Source: Streptomyces sp. CB02058 (GTDB lineage Bacteria > Actinomycetota > Actinomycetes > Streptomycetales > Streptomycetaceae). From it: 64,000 nucleotides of DNA. Under the pieces are notes generated by a model. The model ran no database searches, was not told the origin of the DNA, and saw only the letters and a program-made list of their open reading frames with translations. This document shows positions 25,089 to 34,285 of the stretch, piece by piece (within the stretch, counting starts at the first letter, position 1; each line of letters starts with the position of its first letter). The DNA is taken from assembly GCF_001905505.1 (NCBI RefSeq), contig NZ_LIPG01000004.1, positions 310,001 through 374,000 of the forward strand. The letters are read 5' to 3'. Both the position numbers and the translations under genes were made by a program.

Positions 25089-26273
25089 TCAGAGGCCGCC
25101 GGTGTACAGGAGAAGGTCGGGCGAGCCGGATCCCAGTCCCGTCAGGACGTCCGGGGTGGCCTCCGCGGCGAGCCAGTCGGCGACCTCCTGCGGGGAGGCG
25201 TCCGGGTTCTGCTCCTTGAAGAGGGCGGCCACACCGGCGACGTGCGGACTGGCCATGGACGTTCCGCTCAGCGTCGTGGAGCCGCCGCCGAGGTTCGCGG
25301 ACACGATGTCCACACCGGGGGCGTACTCCCACACACAGGTGCCCCAGTTGCTGAACGTGGCCTGCCGGTCCTGGTCGTCGCTGGCCCCGATGGCCAGCAC
25401 ACCGTCGGCGCGCGCCGGGGAGACGTCGCAGGCGTCCTGGTTCTCGTTGCCCGCCGCGACCACGGGCAGGGTGCCCTCAGCCGCGAGCGCGTCGAAGGCG
25501 TCGTCCACGGCCGACGAGGCGGGCCCGCCGAGGGAGGCGTTGACGACCGCGGGCTGCTCGGCGTTCTGGGCGATCCAGTCGAGGCCGGCGATGATGCCGG
25601 CCCAGGTGCCGGAGCCCTCGCAGTTCAGGACCCGCACCGGGACGAGGGAGGCCGCGGGGGCGACACCGTAGGTGGCGCCGGCCACGGTCCCGGCGACATG
25701 GGTGCCGTGACCGTTGCAGTCCTCGCCGTCACGGCCGTCCCCGACCGCGTCGTACCCCGCGCCGACCCGGCCGCCGAACTCTGCGTGCGCGGACTCGATG
25801 CCGGTGTCGAGGATGTACGCGGTCACCCCCTGGCCCGTGCCGGTCACGTCGTACGTGCCGTCCAGCGGCAGGGCGCGCTGGTCGATGCGGTCCTGGCCCC
25901 AGCTGCCCGCGACGGCCCGGCTCCCGGATGCCTTCTTGGCCGCGGGCGGCGAGACGGACGCCTCGCTGTTCTCCTCCACGGCCTGGACACCCGCCGTGGC
26001 GCGCACCTTCTCGAGCTGGGCGGGGGTGAGCGAGGCCGCGAAGCCGTGCAGGACCTTGCTGTAGGTGAAGAGCGTGTCGACACCCAGCTGCTCGGCCATG
26101 ACGCCCGGTGTCTGTCCGGGCGAAACGGTGACGATGTACTGCCCGGGCACAGCCCGGGCCGACTTCTGCACCGGCACGAGGGTCTCGCCGGTGTCGGCCG
26201 TGGCCGTGGTGGTGCCGATCAGGGGGGCGATCAGCAGTAGAGCGGCTGGTGCCCAGCGGGCGCGCAGGCGCAT
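25089..26273 (-). CDS. Secreted S8 subtilisin-like serine protease
   Basis: A 394-residue preproprotein: signal peptide of about 26 residues (MRLRARWAPAALLLIAPLIG), an inhibitor-I9 prodomain (GQYIVTVSPGQTPGVMAEQL), and a proteinase-K-like catalytic domain with Asp in AYILDTGIESAHAEFG, His in DCNGHGTHVAGTVAG and Ser in LSGTSMASPHVAGVAALF. All three catalytic residues are present. The start is the ATG at 26273 behind AAGGGAG. It is an extracellular general protease; the neighbouring hydrolases suggest a joint role in attacking complex biomass. Confidence 0.93.
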   Translation of the reverse strand: MRLRARWAPAALLLIAPLIGTTTATADTGETLVPVQKSARAVPGQYIVTVSPGQTPGVMAEQLGVDTLFTYSKVLHGFAASLTPAQLEKVRATAGVQAVEENSEASVSPPAAKKASGSRAVAGSWGQDRIDQRALPLDGTYDVTGTGQGVTAYILDTGIESAHAEFGGRVGAGYDAVGDGRDGEDCNGHGTHVAGTVAGATYGVAPAASLVPVRVLNCEGSGTWAGIIAGLDWIAQNAEQPAVVNASLGGPASSAVDDAFDALAAEGTLPVVAAGNENQDACDVSPARADGVLAIGASDDQDRQATFSNWGTCVWEYAPGVDIVSANLGGGSTTLSGTSMASPHVAGVAALFKEQNPDASPQEVADWLAAEATPDVLTGLGSGSPDLLLYTGGL

Positions 26274-26436
26274 GCGTTCTCCCTTGAGGTGGAGGAGCGG
26301 ATCGCGGACCGCGTCGGGCCCGCGACATGCGAACACCTGACCTTTCGTCCACATCCGGGGAGGGCCTTGAGCCACGTCAGCCGTACAGCGCAACGATCAG
26401 TACACGGGGAGGCCGCTTCCTGGCGACCGGGAGGAA

Positions 26437-26472
26437 CCGGCCCCGGCATGCGCGGCGGCACGCCGGGGCCGG
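26437..26472 (-). terminator. Terminator of the GH42 gene
   Basis: Eleven-base arms CCGGCCCCGGC (26437-26447) and GCCGGGGCCGG (26462-26472) lie just after the GH42 stop. Confidence 0.7.
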
Positions 26473-26478
26473 GCCCGC

Positions 26479-28536
26479 TCAGACGAAGGGCGTCGCGCCG
26501 TGCGCCGTGCGGAGCACCGCGACCCCGCGCGGGGGCAGGACGAGGCCGCCGTCGGCGGACGGCCCCGTGAGGATCTCCCCCGCCACCGCCCCGCACACGG
26601 CCTCCTGGTCCGTACGGTTGACGAGGAACCAGTACGCGTGGGAGCCGTCCGTACGCACCGTCGGCTCCACGTGCCCCCGCACACCGGCGGGCAGCTCGCT
26701 GGACACTCCGGCGGCGGAGAGCAGGGAGCGCAGCACCTCGGACAGCCCGTCGCCGCTCAGCCGGGTGGAGACGTAGGCCGCCGAACCGCCGCCTTCCAGG
26801 GGGCGCCGGGTGAGCGCGGGGCGCCCTGCCTGGTCCCCCGTGCCGTACCGCGCGAGCACCTCGGTATCGGGATCGGTCAGGTCGATCCGGTCGGTCCACA
26901 GGGTGCCGGTCAGACCGTTGTCGAGCTGTACGTCCGTGCCGTCCAGCAGGGGGCCGAACTCCTCGATCCGGATGCCCAGCAGTTCGCGGAGCGCTCCCGG
27001 GTATCCGCCGAGGTGGACGTGGTCGTTCTCGTCGACGATTCCCGAGTAGTAGGTGGTGGCGAGGTGGCCTCCGCCGCGCACGAAGGCGTCCAGCCGGCCG
27101 GCGAGGGCCTGGGGCACGACGTGCAGGAGGGGGGCCGCGACGAAGTCGTAGCCGGTGAGGTCCGCCTCGGTGGTCACGACGTCCACCCGGACTCCCAGGG
27201 CCAGGAAGGCCGAGTACCAGTCGAGTGCCTCCTGCCGGTAGTCCAGCAGGGACGACGGCAGGGAGTCGCGTTCGACGGCCCACCACGACTCCCAGTCGTA
27301 CACCAGGGCGGCGCGCGCCGGTGCGCGCACGGAGCCGGCGACCGGGGCGAGCGCCTCCAGGGTCCGGCCGAGGGCGGTCACCGAGCGGAACACCTCGCTG
27401 TCCGGGCCCGCGTGGGGCACCATCGCGGAGTGGTACTTCTCCGCGCCCGCGGCGGACTGGCGCCACTGGAAGAAGCAGACCGCGTCGGCTCCGTGGGCGA
27501 CGTGGAGCAGCGAGTCGCGGGCGAGGTCGCCCTCGCTCTTGGCGACGTTCACGGTCTGCCAGTTGACCGCGCTGGTGGAGTGCTCCATCAGGAACCAGGG
27601 CTTGCCGCCGGCGATGGAGTGCGTCAGGCCGGCGGAGAAGGAGAGCTCGTCCAGGCGCTGCGGCCCCGGGCGGGTGTAGTGGTCGTTGGAGACGAAGTCG
27701 ATCTCCTCGGCCCAGTCGGGGTAGTTCATGCCCTTGGTGCCGCTCATCACCATGAAGTTGGTGGTGGCCGGGATGCCGGGCGTGATGCGGCGCAGGATGG
27801 CGCGTTCGGCGCGGAGATAGTCCTTCAGCGCGTCCGAGGAGAAGCGCTTGAAGTCGAGCTGCTGGGTGGGGTTGGCGTGGCTCGCGGCCAGCCGCGGCGG
27901 CAGGATCTGCTCCCACTCGCCGTAGTGCTGGGACCAGAAGGACGTGGCCCAGGCGCGGTTGAGCTCGTCGAGTGTGCCGTAGCGGGTGCGCAGCCAGTCG
28001 CGGAAGGCCTGCGCGGCGTCGTCGGAGTAGTCGTAGATGTTGTGACAGCCGAGCTCGTTGGAGATGTGCCAGGCGACCAGCGCGGGATGGTCCGCGTAAC
28101 GGGTGGCCATGGCCTCGACCAGCCGCAGGGCGTACGTGCGGAAGACGGGCGAGGTGGGCCGCCAGTGCTGCCGTGCGCCCTGGGCGAGGGTCTCACCGGT
28201 CCGGGTGACCGGCAGGATCTCCGGGTGCAGGGTCGAGAGCCAGGGCGGCGGCGACGCGGTGGCGGTGGCGAGGTCCACGGCGATCCCGTTGTCGTGGAGC
28301 AGACCGAGGATCTCGTCCAGCCAGCCGAAGTCCCAGCGGTCCTCGGCCGGCTGCAGCCGCGCCCAGGAGAAGATGGCGACGGAGACGACGGTCACGCCGG
28401 CCTCGCGCATCAGCCGTACGTCCTCCTTCCACACCTCGCGCGGCCACTGCTCCGGGTTGTAGTCGGCCCCGTAGGCGAGGTGGGCGGGGCTGTCGTCGGA
28501 GAGCGGGCGCAGCCATGCGCGCGGGGAGGAGGTCAT
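26479..28536 (-). CDS. GH42 beta-galactosidase
   Basis: A 685-residue protein of normal GH42 length without a signal peptide, so it works in the cytoplasm on imported oligosaccharides. The N-terminus GADYNPEQWPREVWKEDVRL is characteristic. The acid/base glutamate is in AWHISNELGCHN (Glu161) and the nucleophile in PWFLMEHSTSAVNW (Glu318). The family's trimerisation and C-terminal domains follow. It hydrolyses beta-galactosides, including galacto-oligosaccharides from plant galactans. It is the last gene behind two permease genes and a binding-protein gene and probably shares their LacI-controlled promoter, with a hairpin in between lowering readthrough. Confidence 0.93.
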   Translation of the reverse strand: MTSSPRAWLRPLSDDSPAHLAYGADYNPEQWPREVWKEDVRLMREAGVTVVSVAIFSWARLQPAEDRWDFGWLDEILGLLHDNGIAVDLATATASPPPWLSTLHPEILPVTRTGETLAQGARQHWRPTSPVFRTYALRLVEAMATRYADHPALVAWHISNELGCHNIYDYSDDAAQAFRDWLRTRYGTLDELNRAWATSFWSQHYGEWEQILPPRLAASHANPTQQLDFKRFSSDALKDYLRAERAILRRITPGIPATTNFMVMSGTKGMNYPDWAEEIDFVSNDHYTRPGPQRLDELSFSAGLTHSIAGGKPWFLMEHSTSAVNWQTVNVAKSEGDLARDSLLHVAHGADAVCFFQWRQSAAGAEKYHSAMVPHAGPDSEVFRSVTALGRTLEALAPVAGSVRAPARAALVYDWESWWAVERDSLPSSLLDYRQEALDWYSAFLALGVRVDVVTTEADLTGYDFVAAPLLHVVPQALAGRLDAFVRGGGHLATTYYSGIVDENDHVHLGGYPGALRELLGIRIEEFGPLLDGTDVQLDNGLTGTLWTDRIDLTDPDTEVLARYGTGDQAGRPALTRRPLEGGGSAAYVSTRLSGDGLSEVLRSLLSAAGVSSELPAGVRGHVEPTVRTDGSHAYWFLVNRTDQEAVCGAVAGEILTGPSADGGLVLPPRGVAVLRTAHGATPFV

Positions 28537-28573
28537 GATGATCCTTTCGGATGCGGAGGTGCGAGTACAGCGC

Positions 28574-28610
28574 GGGGCGGCCGCCCGTCTGAGGTACGGG
28601 CGGCCGCCCC
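28574..28610 (-). terminator. Strong intercistronic hairpin between the sugar-binding protein and GH42 genes
   Basis: Fourteen-base perfect arms GGGGCGGCCGCCCG (28574-28587) and CGGGCGGCCGCCCC (28597-28610) around a 9-base loop. It may act as a partial terminator or as a 3' stabiliser of the binding-protein message. Confidence 0.7.
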
Positions 28611-28634
28611 GGTTGCCGGGTCAGCGGCGGGTTG

Positions 28635-29975
28635 TCACTTGTTGACGCTGAAGCCCTGGTCCGTGCCGTAGGCGACGGCGGCCTTCTGCCACTGCTTCAG
28701 CCCGTCGGCCAGCGTGGTGGAGGAGACGTACGCCTTGCCGACGGAGTCGTTGAAGATGGAGTTGGCGTAGACCTGGTACGGCAGGTACGACCAGTCCTCG
28801 GGGACCTGGCTCGCGGAGCGGGCGAAGATCTCGTTCGCCTTCTGGCCGCCGAAGTACGGGAAGGCGGTGTCGAGGAAGCTGGCGGAGGAGAGGTCCGCGG
28901 TGGTCGCGGGGAAGGCCCCGGCCTTGATGCGCGCCTGGACGCCGTCCGAGTGGTTGGCGTACTCGTTGAAGGCGTACGCCAGGTCCTTGTTCTTGCCGTC
29001 CTTCATCACCGCGAGGGAGCTTCCGCCGTTCTCGGAGCTGACCTCGCCGCCCTTCTCCCACTGCGGGAGGGCCGCGGCGCGCCAGTCACCGGCGGCGGCT
29101 TCCACGCCGGAGGCGAAGTTTGCGGGCATCCACGCTCCGGTGGCGAGGGTGGCGATGGTGCCGTCCGCCAGGCCCTTGTACCACTCGTCGCTCCAGTTGG
29201 CGATGGGCGCCAGGAGCTTCTCGTCGAGCAGCTTCTGCCAGACCTCGGTGAACGCGACGACACCCTTGTCGCCGGTGAGGTCGACCGTCACATCGGTCTC
29301 GCGGCTCTTGAACGGGGTTCCGCCGGCCTGCCAGATCATGCTGGTGGTGAACCCGGCGTCACCGGTGTCGTTGGTGATGTAGGCCTTCGGGTCCGCGGCG
29401 TGCAGGGCGCGCGCGGCCTCGAGGTACTCGTCCCAGGTGGTGGGCGTGGCGATCTGGTGCTTGTCCAGCACCTTCTTGTTGTAGAACAGCGCCATCGGGC
29501 CGGAGTCCATCGGCAGGGCGTACACGGCGTCATCGACGGCGACCGAGTTCCACGGGCCCGGGGAGTAGTCGTCCTTGAACTCCCCCGCGCCGTAACGGCT
29601 CAGGTCCTCCAGGGACTTGCCGAGCGCGAACTGCCCGAGGGCGTAGTACTCGATCTGCGCGACGTCCGGGACCCCGGATCCGGCCTGGACGGCGTTCTGC
29701 AGGGCGGTGTACTGGTCGTTGCCGGTTCCGGCGTTGACCAGCTTCACCTTGACCTTCGGATATTCCTTCTGGAAGTCGCTGACCACCTTCTCCAGCGTCG
29801 GTTCCCAAGCCCACACCGTGATCGAGCCGCCCTCCTTCAGGGCTGCCCGGAGAGCACTTCCGGACACCGCCTCGTCCGAGGCGGGCTCGTCGGAGGACCC
29901 GCACGCGGTCAGGCTCAGCGCGGCCGCGCACAGCAGGCCGACGCCACGCATCGCGCGTCTGGTCATGGTTCTCAT
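28635..29975 (-). CDS. Sugar ABC transporter substrate-binding lipoprotein
   Basis: A 446-residue extracellular solute-binding protein (family 1). The lipoprotein signal is GVGLLCAAALSLTACGSS with lipidated Cys25. The mature part shows VKVKLVNAGTGNDQYTALQN and a typical sugar-binding core (WTAAN-like segments such as WDEYLEAARALH). By context it delivers beta-galacto-oligosaccharides to the permeases encoded upstream. No ATPase gene is present, as usual in Streptomyces, where the shared MsiK energises such importers (established for the family; inferred here). Confidence 0.9.
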   Translation of the reverse strand: MRTMTRRAMRGVGLLCAAALSLTACGSSDEPASDEAVSGSALRAALKEGGSITVWAWEPTLEKVVSDFQKEYPKVKVKLVNAGTGNDQYTALQNAVQAGSGVPDVAQIEYYALGQFALGKSLEDLSRYGAGEFKDDYSPGPWNSVAVDDAVYALPMDSGPMALFYNKKVLDKHQIATPTTWDEYLEAARALHAADPKAYITNDTGDAGFTTSMIWQAGGTPFKSRETDVTVDLTGDKGVVAFTEVWQKLLDEKLLAPIANWSDEWYKGLADGTIATLATGAWMPANFASGVEAAAGDWRAAALPQWEKGGEVSSENGGSSLAVMKDGKNKDLAYAFNEYANHSDGVQARIKAGAFPATTADLSSASFLDTAFPYFGGQKANEIFARSASQVPEDWSYLPYQVYANSIFNDSVGKAYVSSTTLADGLKQWQKAAVAYGTDQGFSVNK

Positions 29976-30066
29976 ATCGCTTCACTCCGTTGTGGTGAGG
30001 GTGGTTCACGAACTGTCGAGCGCCCGCACGGCACGTGCGGGAGATGGGGGGTGGGGCGCCGCGTGA

Positions 30067-30092
30067 CCGGGGCCGGGGTGAGCCGGCCCCGG
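30067..30092 (-). terminator. Intercistronic hairpin between permease and binding-protein genes
   Basis: Arms CCGGGGCCGG (30067-30076) and CCGGCCCCGG (30083-30092) with a 6-base loop in the 156-base gap. It may set different mRNA levels for permease and binding protein. Confidence 0.55.
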
Positions 30093-30131
30093 AACGCGCG
30101 GGGATCCGTGGCCTGCGCGGCCGGAGGGTGG

Positions 30132-31073
30132 TCAGCCCTTGACGCTGCCCGCGGCCAGTCCCGACTGCCAGTAGCGCTGGAGCAGCAGGAAGGCGATGAC
30201 CAGCGGCACGATGGTCAGCAGGGAGCCGGTGATGACGAGGTTGAAGACCGGCTGGCCGCCCGCGGTGGACGCCTGCTCGTTCCAGGCGTCCAGTCCCAGG
30301 GTCAGCGGGTACCAGTCCGGGTTCTTGATCATGATCAGCGGCAGGAAGTAGTTGTTCCAGGTCTGCACCATGGTGAACAGCAGGACGGTCACGATGCCCG
30401 GGCCGAGCAGCGGGAGCGCGACCTGGAAGAAGGTCCGCACCTCTCCGGAGCCGTCCATCCGGGCCGCTTCGAGGAGTTCCGTCGGGATGGCCTCGGCGGC
30501 GAACACCCACATCAGGTAGAGCCCGAACGGGGAGATCAGCGACGGGATGATGACGGCCCACGGCGTATCGGTGAGGCCCATCTTGCTGAACATGAGGAAG
30601 GTGGGGACGGCCAGCGCGGTCGCGGGGACGGCCACCGCGCCGATGACGGTGGCGAAGACGGCGCGCTTGCCCGTGAAGTCGAACTTGGCCAGGCCGTAGC
30701 CGCCGACGACCGCGAGGAAGGTGGCACCGCCGGCGCCCACGACCACGTACAGCAGGGTGTTGAGGAACCAGCGGACGAAGATGCCGTCGTCGTAGGTGAG
30801 CGTCTGGGTGATGTTGTCCCAGAGGGCGAAGTCACCGCTGAACCACAGGCCGAAGGAGGTCTGCAGGCTCTGCTGCGTCTTGGTCGCGTTGATGAGGAGC
30901 CACGCGAGCGGCAGGAGCGAGTAGAGGGCGGTCAGCCCCATGAGGGCGGTGAGCAGGACGCTGCGGCGGGGCCTGCCGGCCGAGTGGCGCCGGCGTGTGG
31001 AACGCAGGGGCGTCGGGGCGCGGTGGGTGGTTCGCCGGGGCGTCTGCTGGGCGGTGCAGGAAGGTGCGCTCAT
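30132..31073 (-). CDS. Sugar ABC transporter permease, MalG type
   Basis: A 313-residue membrane protein with six hydrophobic helices. The cytoplasmic EAA loop that contacts the ATPase is EAARMDGSGEVRTFFQVALP. The arginine-rich N-terminal 40 residues are cytoplasmic. It starts three bases after the stop of the MalF-type gene and forms the translocation pore together with it. Confidence 0.92.
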   Translation of the reverse strand: MSAPSCTAQQTPRRTTHRAPTPLRSTRRRHSAGRPRRSVLLTALMGLTALYSLLPLAWLLINATKTQQSLQTSFGLWFSGDFALWDNITQTLTYDDGIFVRWFLNTLLYVVVGAGGATFLAVVGGYGLAKFDFTGKRAVFATVIGAVAVPATALAVPTFLMFSKMGLTDTPWAVIIPSLISPFGLYLMWVFAAEAIPTELLEAARMDGSGEVRTFFQVALPLLGPGIVTVLLFTMVQTWNNYFLPLIMIKNPDWYPLTLGLDAWNEQASTAGGQPVFNLVITGSLLTIVPLVIAFLLLQRYWQSGLAAGSVKG

Positions 31074-31076
31074 CGC

Positions 31077-31997
31077 TCACGCCTCCTTTCGTATGCCGCG
31101 CAGCTGGACCGCGTACGCGATGATCATCGTGACGACGCCCATGACGATGGAGACCGTGGCCGCGTAGTTCTGCTGCCTGCCGGAGAAGGCCAGCGTGAAG
31201 GTGTAGAGGTTGGGCGTGAAGTAGGTGGTGATCGCGTTGGGCGCCAGGTCCTGGAGGATGCTGGGCTCGTTGAACAGCTGGAAGCTGCCGATCACCGAGA
31301 AGATCGTCGCGATGACCAGGGCGCCGCGGATCGCGGGGATCTTGACCGCGGTGATCACCCGCCACTGTCCGGCTCCGTCGATCTCCGCTGCCTCGTAGAG
31401 GGACTTGGGGACGACACGCAGGGCCGAGTAGAAGATCAGCATGTTGTAGCCGATGAACTCCCAGGTGACGATGTTGCCGATGCTGGCCAGCACCAGGGAG
31501 GGCGACAGCGGGTCGGGCAGGGACACGTCGAGGGCGTCGTTCACGTTCGCCACGAGCCCGAACCTGGTGCCGTAGATGAATCCCCACATGAGCGTGGCGA
31601 CGACGGCGGGCACGGCGTAGGGCAGGAAGACGGATATCCGGAAGAAGCTCTTCCCGTAGAGCCTGCCGCTGTCGAGCGCCAGGGCCACGAGCAGCGCGAG
31701 ACCGAGCATGACGGGCACCTGCACGGCGAGGAAGAGCGCGACCCGGCCCACGGCGTCCCAGAACTGGTCGTCCTGGAAGGCCCGCTGGAAGTTGTCCAGG
31801 CCGACGAAGGACGTCCCGCCGACCAGCTGGTCACGGAAGAAGCTCAGATACAGCGAGTAGGCGATCGGGGCGAGGAACACCAGGGCGAACACGGCCATGA
31901 AGGGCCCCACGAAGATCCACCCGACCTGCCCCCGCCGGGCACGGGACCTTCTCGCTGGTGGGCGGCGTCCGGTCGTGAGCGGCGTAACGGCCGTCAT
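31077..31997 (-). CDS. Sugar ABC transporter permease, MalF type
   Basis: A 306-residue membrane protein with about six helices and the EAA loop EAAEIDGAGQWRVITAVKIP. First gene of the leftward operon permease-permease-binding protein-GH42. The ATG at 31997 is chosen because AGGAG lies 7 bases before it; the open frame upstream overlaps an operator-like repeat. Confidence 0.92.
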   Translation of the reverse strand: MTAVTPLTTGRRPPARRSRARRGQVGWIFVGPFMAVFALVFLAPIAYSLYLSFFRDQLVGGTSFVGLDNFQRAFQDDQFWDAVGRVALFLAVQVPVMLGLALLVALALDSGRLYGKSFFRISVFLPYAVPAVVATLMWGFIYGTRFGLVANVNDALDVSLPDPLSPSLVLASIGNIVTWEFIGYNMLIFYSALRVVPKSLYEAAEIDGAGQWRVITAVKIPAIRGALVIATIFSVIGSFQLFNEPSILQDLAPNAITTYFTPNLYTFTLAFSGRQQNYAATVSIVMGVVTMIIAYAVQLRGIRKEA

Positions 31998-32476
31998 GGG
32001 TACTCCTGTTGTTCCGGCGTTGAGCAGGGCCCCGGGCCGGATGGAGACACCGGACATCGTGGAGGCGCTGTACTTGAGGAGGCCGATGTGCACGTGAACA
32101 CGGACGCCGATGTTCCGGCGCCGATGTTTACGTAAACATTTCTCGGTGGAGTGATGTCTACACGTCTCTCACGTCATGGTCAAGACTCTGTTTCCCCCTC
32201 ACACCGAGGAGTTGGGAGATGATTCCCCCGCCTCGGCCCCGCGCGGCGGCGCCACACACGCGCCCATGTGTCGGCGCCGGGCGCGCGGAGTGGTAGAAAT
32301 GCCGGTGGTCCGAGCCCTCGGCCGACATGCGATTCGAGCCATACGCGGAGCGGAGACGAGGCCGGCCCCGATCGGAACGCTCCCGGGCGGGCACGCGGCG
32401 CATGACGGCCCCGCGGCCGGAACCCGGCGCCCCCACACGGCGAAAGGCTCACGCAACCACGACGGAGGCAGACGAA
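31998..32476. promoter_or_regulatory. Divergent control region with two LacI-type operators
   Basis: A perfect 16-base palindrome ATGTTTACGTAAACAT lies at 32124-32139 and a related, imperfect one ATGTGCACGTGAACAC at 32085-32100; their centres are 39 bases apart. Both have the CG-centred form of LacI/GalR operators and lie 90-145 bases before the permease operon, which would be repressed by the divergently encoded regulator. Further right, at 32248-32281, GGCGCC with ACACA pairs with TGTGT and GGCGCC as a hairpin in the regulator leader. No gene is seen in the region. Confidence 0.7.
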
Positions 32477-33514
32477 GTGCACGGACAGGAACAGGCCATG
32501 GACCGGCCTCCACGCAAGGAGGCTTCGATGGCCGACGTCGCCCGGCTGGCCGGAGTGTCCTCGCAGACGGTCTCCCGTGTCTCCAACGGGCACGCCATGG
32601 TCTCCGAGGAGACCAGGGAACGTGTCCTGACCGCGATGAAGGAGCTGAACTACCGGCCCAACAGTGCCGCGCGGGCACTCAAGAGCGGGAAGTTCCGGAC
32701 GCTGGGCGTCATCCTGTTCACCCTGGCCACGACGGGCAACGTGCGCACGCTGGAGGCCATTTCCGCCTCCGCGGCGGACGAGGGCTATGCCATCACCCTG
32801 CTTCCGGTCGCGACACCCACCAGCACGGGGGTCAGGGGCGCCGTGACCGTGCTCGGCGAGCAGGTCGTGGACGGTATCATCGTGATCATGGAGGTACGCC
32901 TCCTGGACGCCGCCATCTCCCTGCCGCCGCACACCCATGTCGTCGTGGCGGACTCCGACGCCGGCGACCGCTACAGCGTGGTGGACACCGACCAGTCCGG
33001 CGGCGCGAGGGCGGCGGTGCGGCATCTGCTCGACCTGGGGCACCACACCGTGGTGCACGTGGCCGGTCCCCCCGAGTCGTTCGCCGCCCAGCGCCGCGCC
33101 CACGCCTGGCGCCAGACACTGCGGGAGGCCGGGCGCCCGGTCCCGCCGCCGGTGGAGGGCGACTGGTCGGCGGCCTCGGGGTACGAGGCGGGGCTCACCC
33201 TGGCGGCCGACCCCTCGTGCACGGCGGTCTTCGCCGCCAACGACCAGATGGCGCTGGGCGTCCTGCGTGCCTTGCAGGAGCAGGGCAGACGTGTGCCCGA
33301 CGACGTCAGTGTCGTCGGGTTCGACGACATAGCCGACTCCGCCTCGTTCCTGCCGCCCCTGACCACCGTCCACCAGGACTTCGCCGAGATCGGGCGGCTG
33401 TGCGTGGACGGCGTACTGCGCCAGATCCGCAACGAGACGACGGAACGGGGCACCACCCTGGTCCCGACGCGGCTGGTCGTCCGGGGCAGCACGGCTCCTC
33501 CGCCCTCCGCCTGA
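32477..33514 (+). CDS. LacI-family transcriptional regulator of the GH42 operon
   Basis: About 345 residues: helix-turn-helix MADVARLAGVSSQTVSRVSN with the hinge YRPNSAARALKSGK, then a periplasmic-binding-like sensor domain (VVGFDDIADSASFLPPLTTV near the end). The GTG at 32477 has GGAGG 8 bases before it and is preferred; ATG 32498 is the alternative. It is divergent from the permease, binding-protein and GH42 genes, and the palindromes in between make it their likely repressor, with a galactoside as probable inducer. Confidence 0.9.
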   Translation: MHGQEQAMDRPPRKEASMADVARLAGVSSQTVSRVSNGHAMVSEETRERVLTAMKELNYRPNSAARALKSGKFRTLGVILFTLATTGNVRTLEAISASAADEGYAITLLPVATPTSTGVRGAVTVLGEQVVDGIIVIMEVRLLDAAISLPPHTHVVVADSDAGDRYSVVDTDQSGGARAAVRHLLDLGHHTVVHVAGPPESFAAQRRAHAWRQTLREAGRPVPPPVEGDWSAASGYEAGLTLAADPSCTAVFAANDQMALGVLRALQEQGRRVPDDVSVVGFDDIADSASFLPPLTTVHQDFAEIGRLCVDGVLRQIRNETTERGTTLVPTRLVVRGSTAPPPSA

Positions 33515-33544
33515 CCGGGGCCCTCGCCCACGCCACGAAGGGCC

Positions 33545-33590
33545 TCCTGTACCCCGGTGCGCCGGGCGGCCGTTGACCCGGGATACAGGA
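33545..33590 (+). terminator. Terminator after the LacI gene
   Basis: TCCTGTACCCCGG (33545-33557) pairs with CCGGGATACAGGA (33578-33590) over 12 of 13 positions. Confidence 0.65.
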
Positions 33591-33625
33591 CGGGCACTGT
33601 CCTGTTGCCCCTCTAGCGTGGACGC

Positions 33626-34252
33626 ATGACCTCATCGCCGAACGGGACGGCCATCCGGATGACACAGCAGCGGACGACGGACGACGGCGGAGGGGAACCG
33701 GTGCTCTTCGAGAGGGCCGAGCTGCTCGACGCCTGGCTGGACAGGCACCACGCGGAGCGGACGGGACTCTGGCTGAAGATCGCGAAGAAGGGCTCGGGCA
33801 TCGCCTCCGTCACCGCCGCCGAGGTGATCGACGTCGCGCTCTGCCACGGCTGGATCGACGGGCAGCGCAAGTCCCTGGACGAGGTGTACTACCTGCAGAG
33901 GATCTCGCCGCGCCGCCGCGGAAGCAGTTGGTCCCTCGTCAACGTCGGCAAGGTCGAGGCGCTGACCGCTGCAGGCCGGATGCGGGAGTCGGGTCTGGCA
34001 CAGGTCCACGCGGCACAGGCGGACGGCCGGTGGGCGTCGGCGTACCAGTCCCAGCGGGAGGCCACCGTGCCCGAGGACCTGGCGGCCGCCCTGGCCGGGA
34101 ATCGCGTGGCCGCCGAGCGCTTCGAGCAGCTCGGCAGGAGGGAGCGCTACCTCGTCCTGCTCCAGCTGATGACGGCGAGGACCGAGAAGGTCAGGGCCGC
34201 CCGGCTCGCCCGGATGACGCGGAAGCTGGAGGCGGGAGAGCCGATCGGCTGA
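33626..34252 (+). CDS. YdeI/OmpD-associated family protein
   Basis: A 208-residue soluble protein. Family marks are LDRHHAERTGLWLKIAKKGS, ALCHGWIDGQRKSLDEVYYL and RISPRRRGSSWSLVNVGKVE, and a lysine/arginine-rich C-terminal helix. The family is widespread, small and functionally undefined, loosely linked to peptide resistance in E. coli. The first ATG (33626) or a second one at codon 12 (33659) may be used. The gene is monocistronic between a terminator and a convergent GNAT gene. Confidence 0.82.
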   Translation: MTSSPNGTAIRMTQQRTTDDGGGEPVLFERAELLDAWLDRHHAERTGLWLKIAKKGSGIASVTAAEVIDVALCHGWIDGQRKSLDEVYYLQRISPRRRGSSWSLVNVGKVEALTAAGRMRESGLAQVHAAQADGRWASAYQSQREATVPEDLAAALAGNRVAAERFEQLGRRERYLVLLQLMTARTEKVRAARLARMTRKLEAGEPIG

Positions 34253-34285
34253 CCCGGTCGGCCGTCCCGCCGTGGTGAGAGGGGT

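Noticed and set aside
28632..32135. 1,167-codon plus-strand frame opposite the sugar transporter operon
   Set aside because: The minus strand carries four clear genes with domain motifs; the frame is a high-GC shadow.
32158..32436. Small minus-strand frame in the LacI intergenic region
   Set aside because: No ribosome site, arginine-glycine-rich, and no similarity to any family I know.
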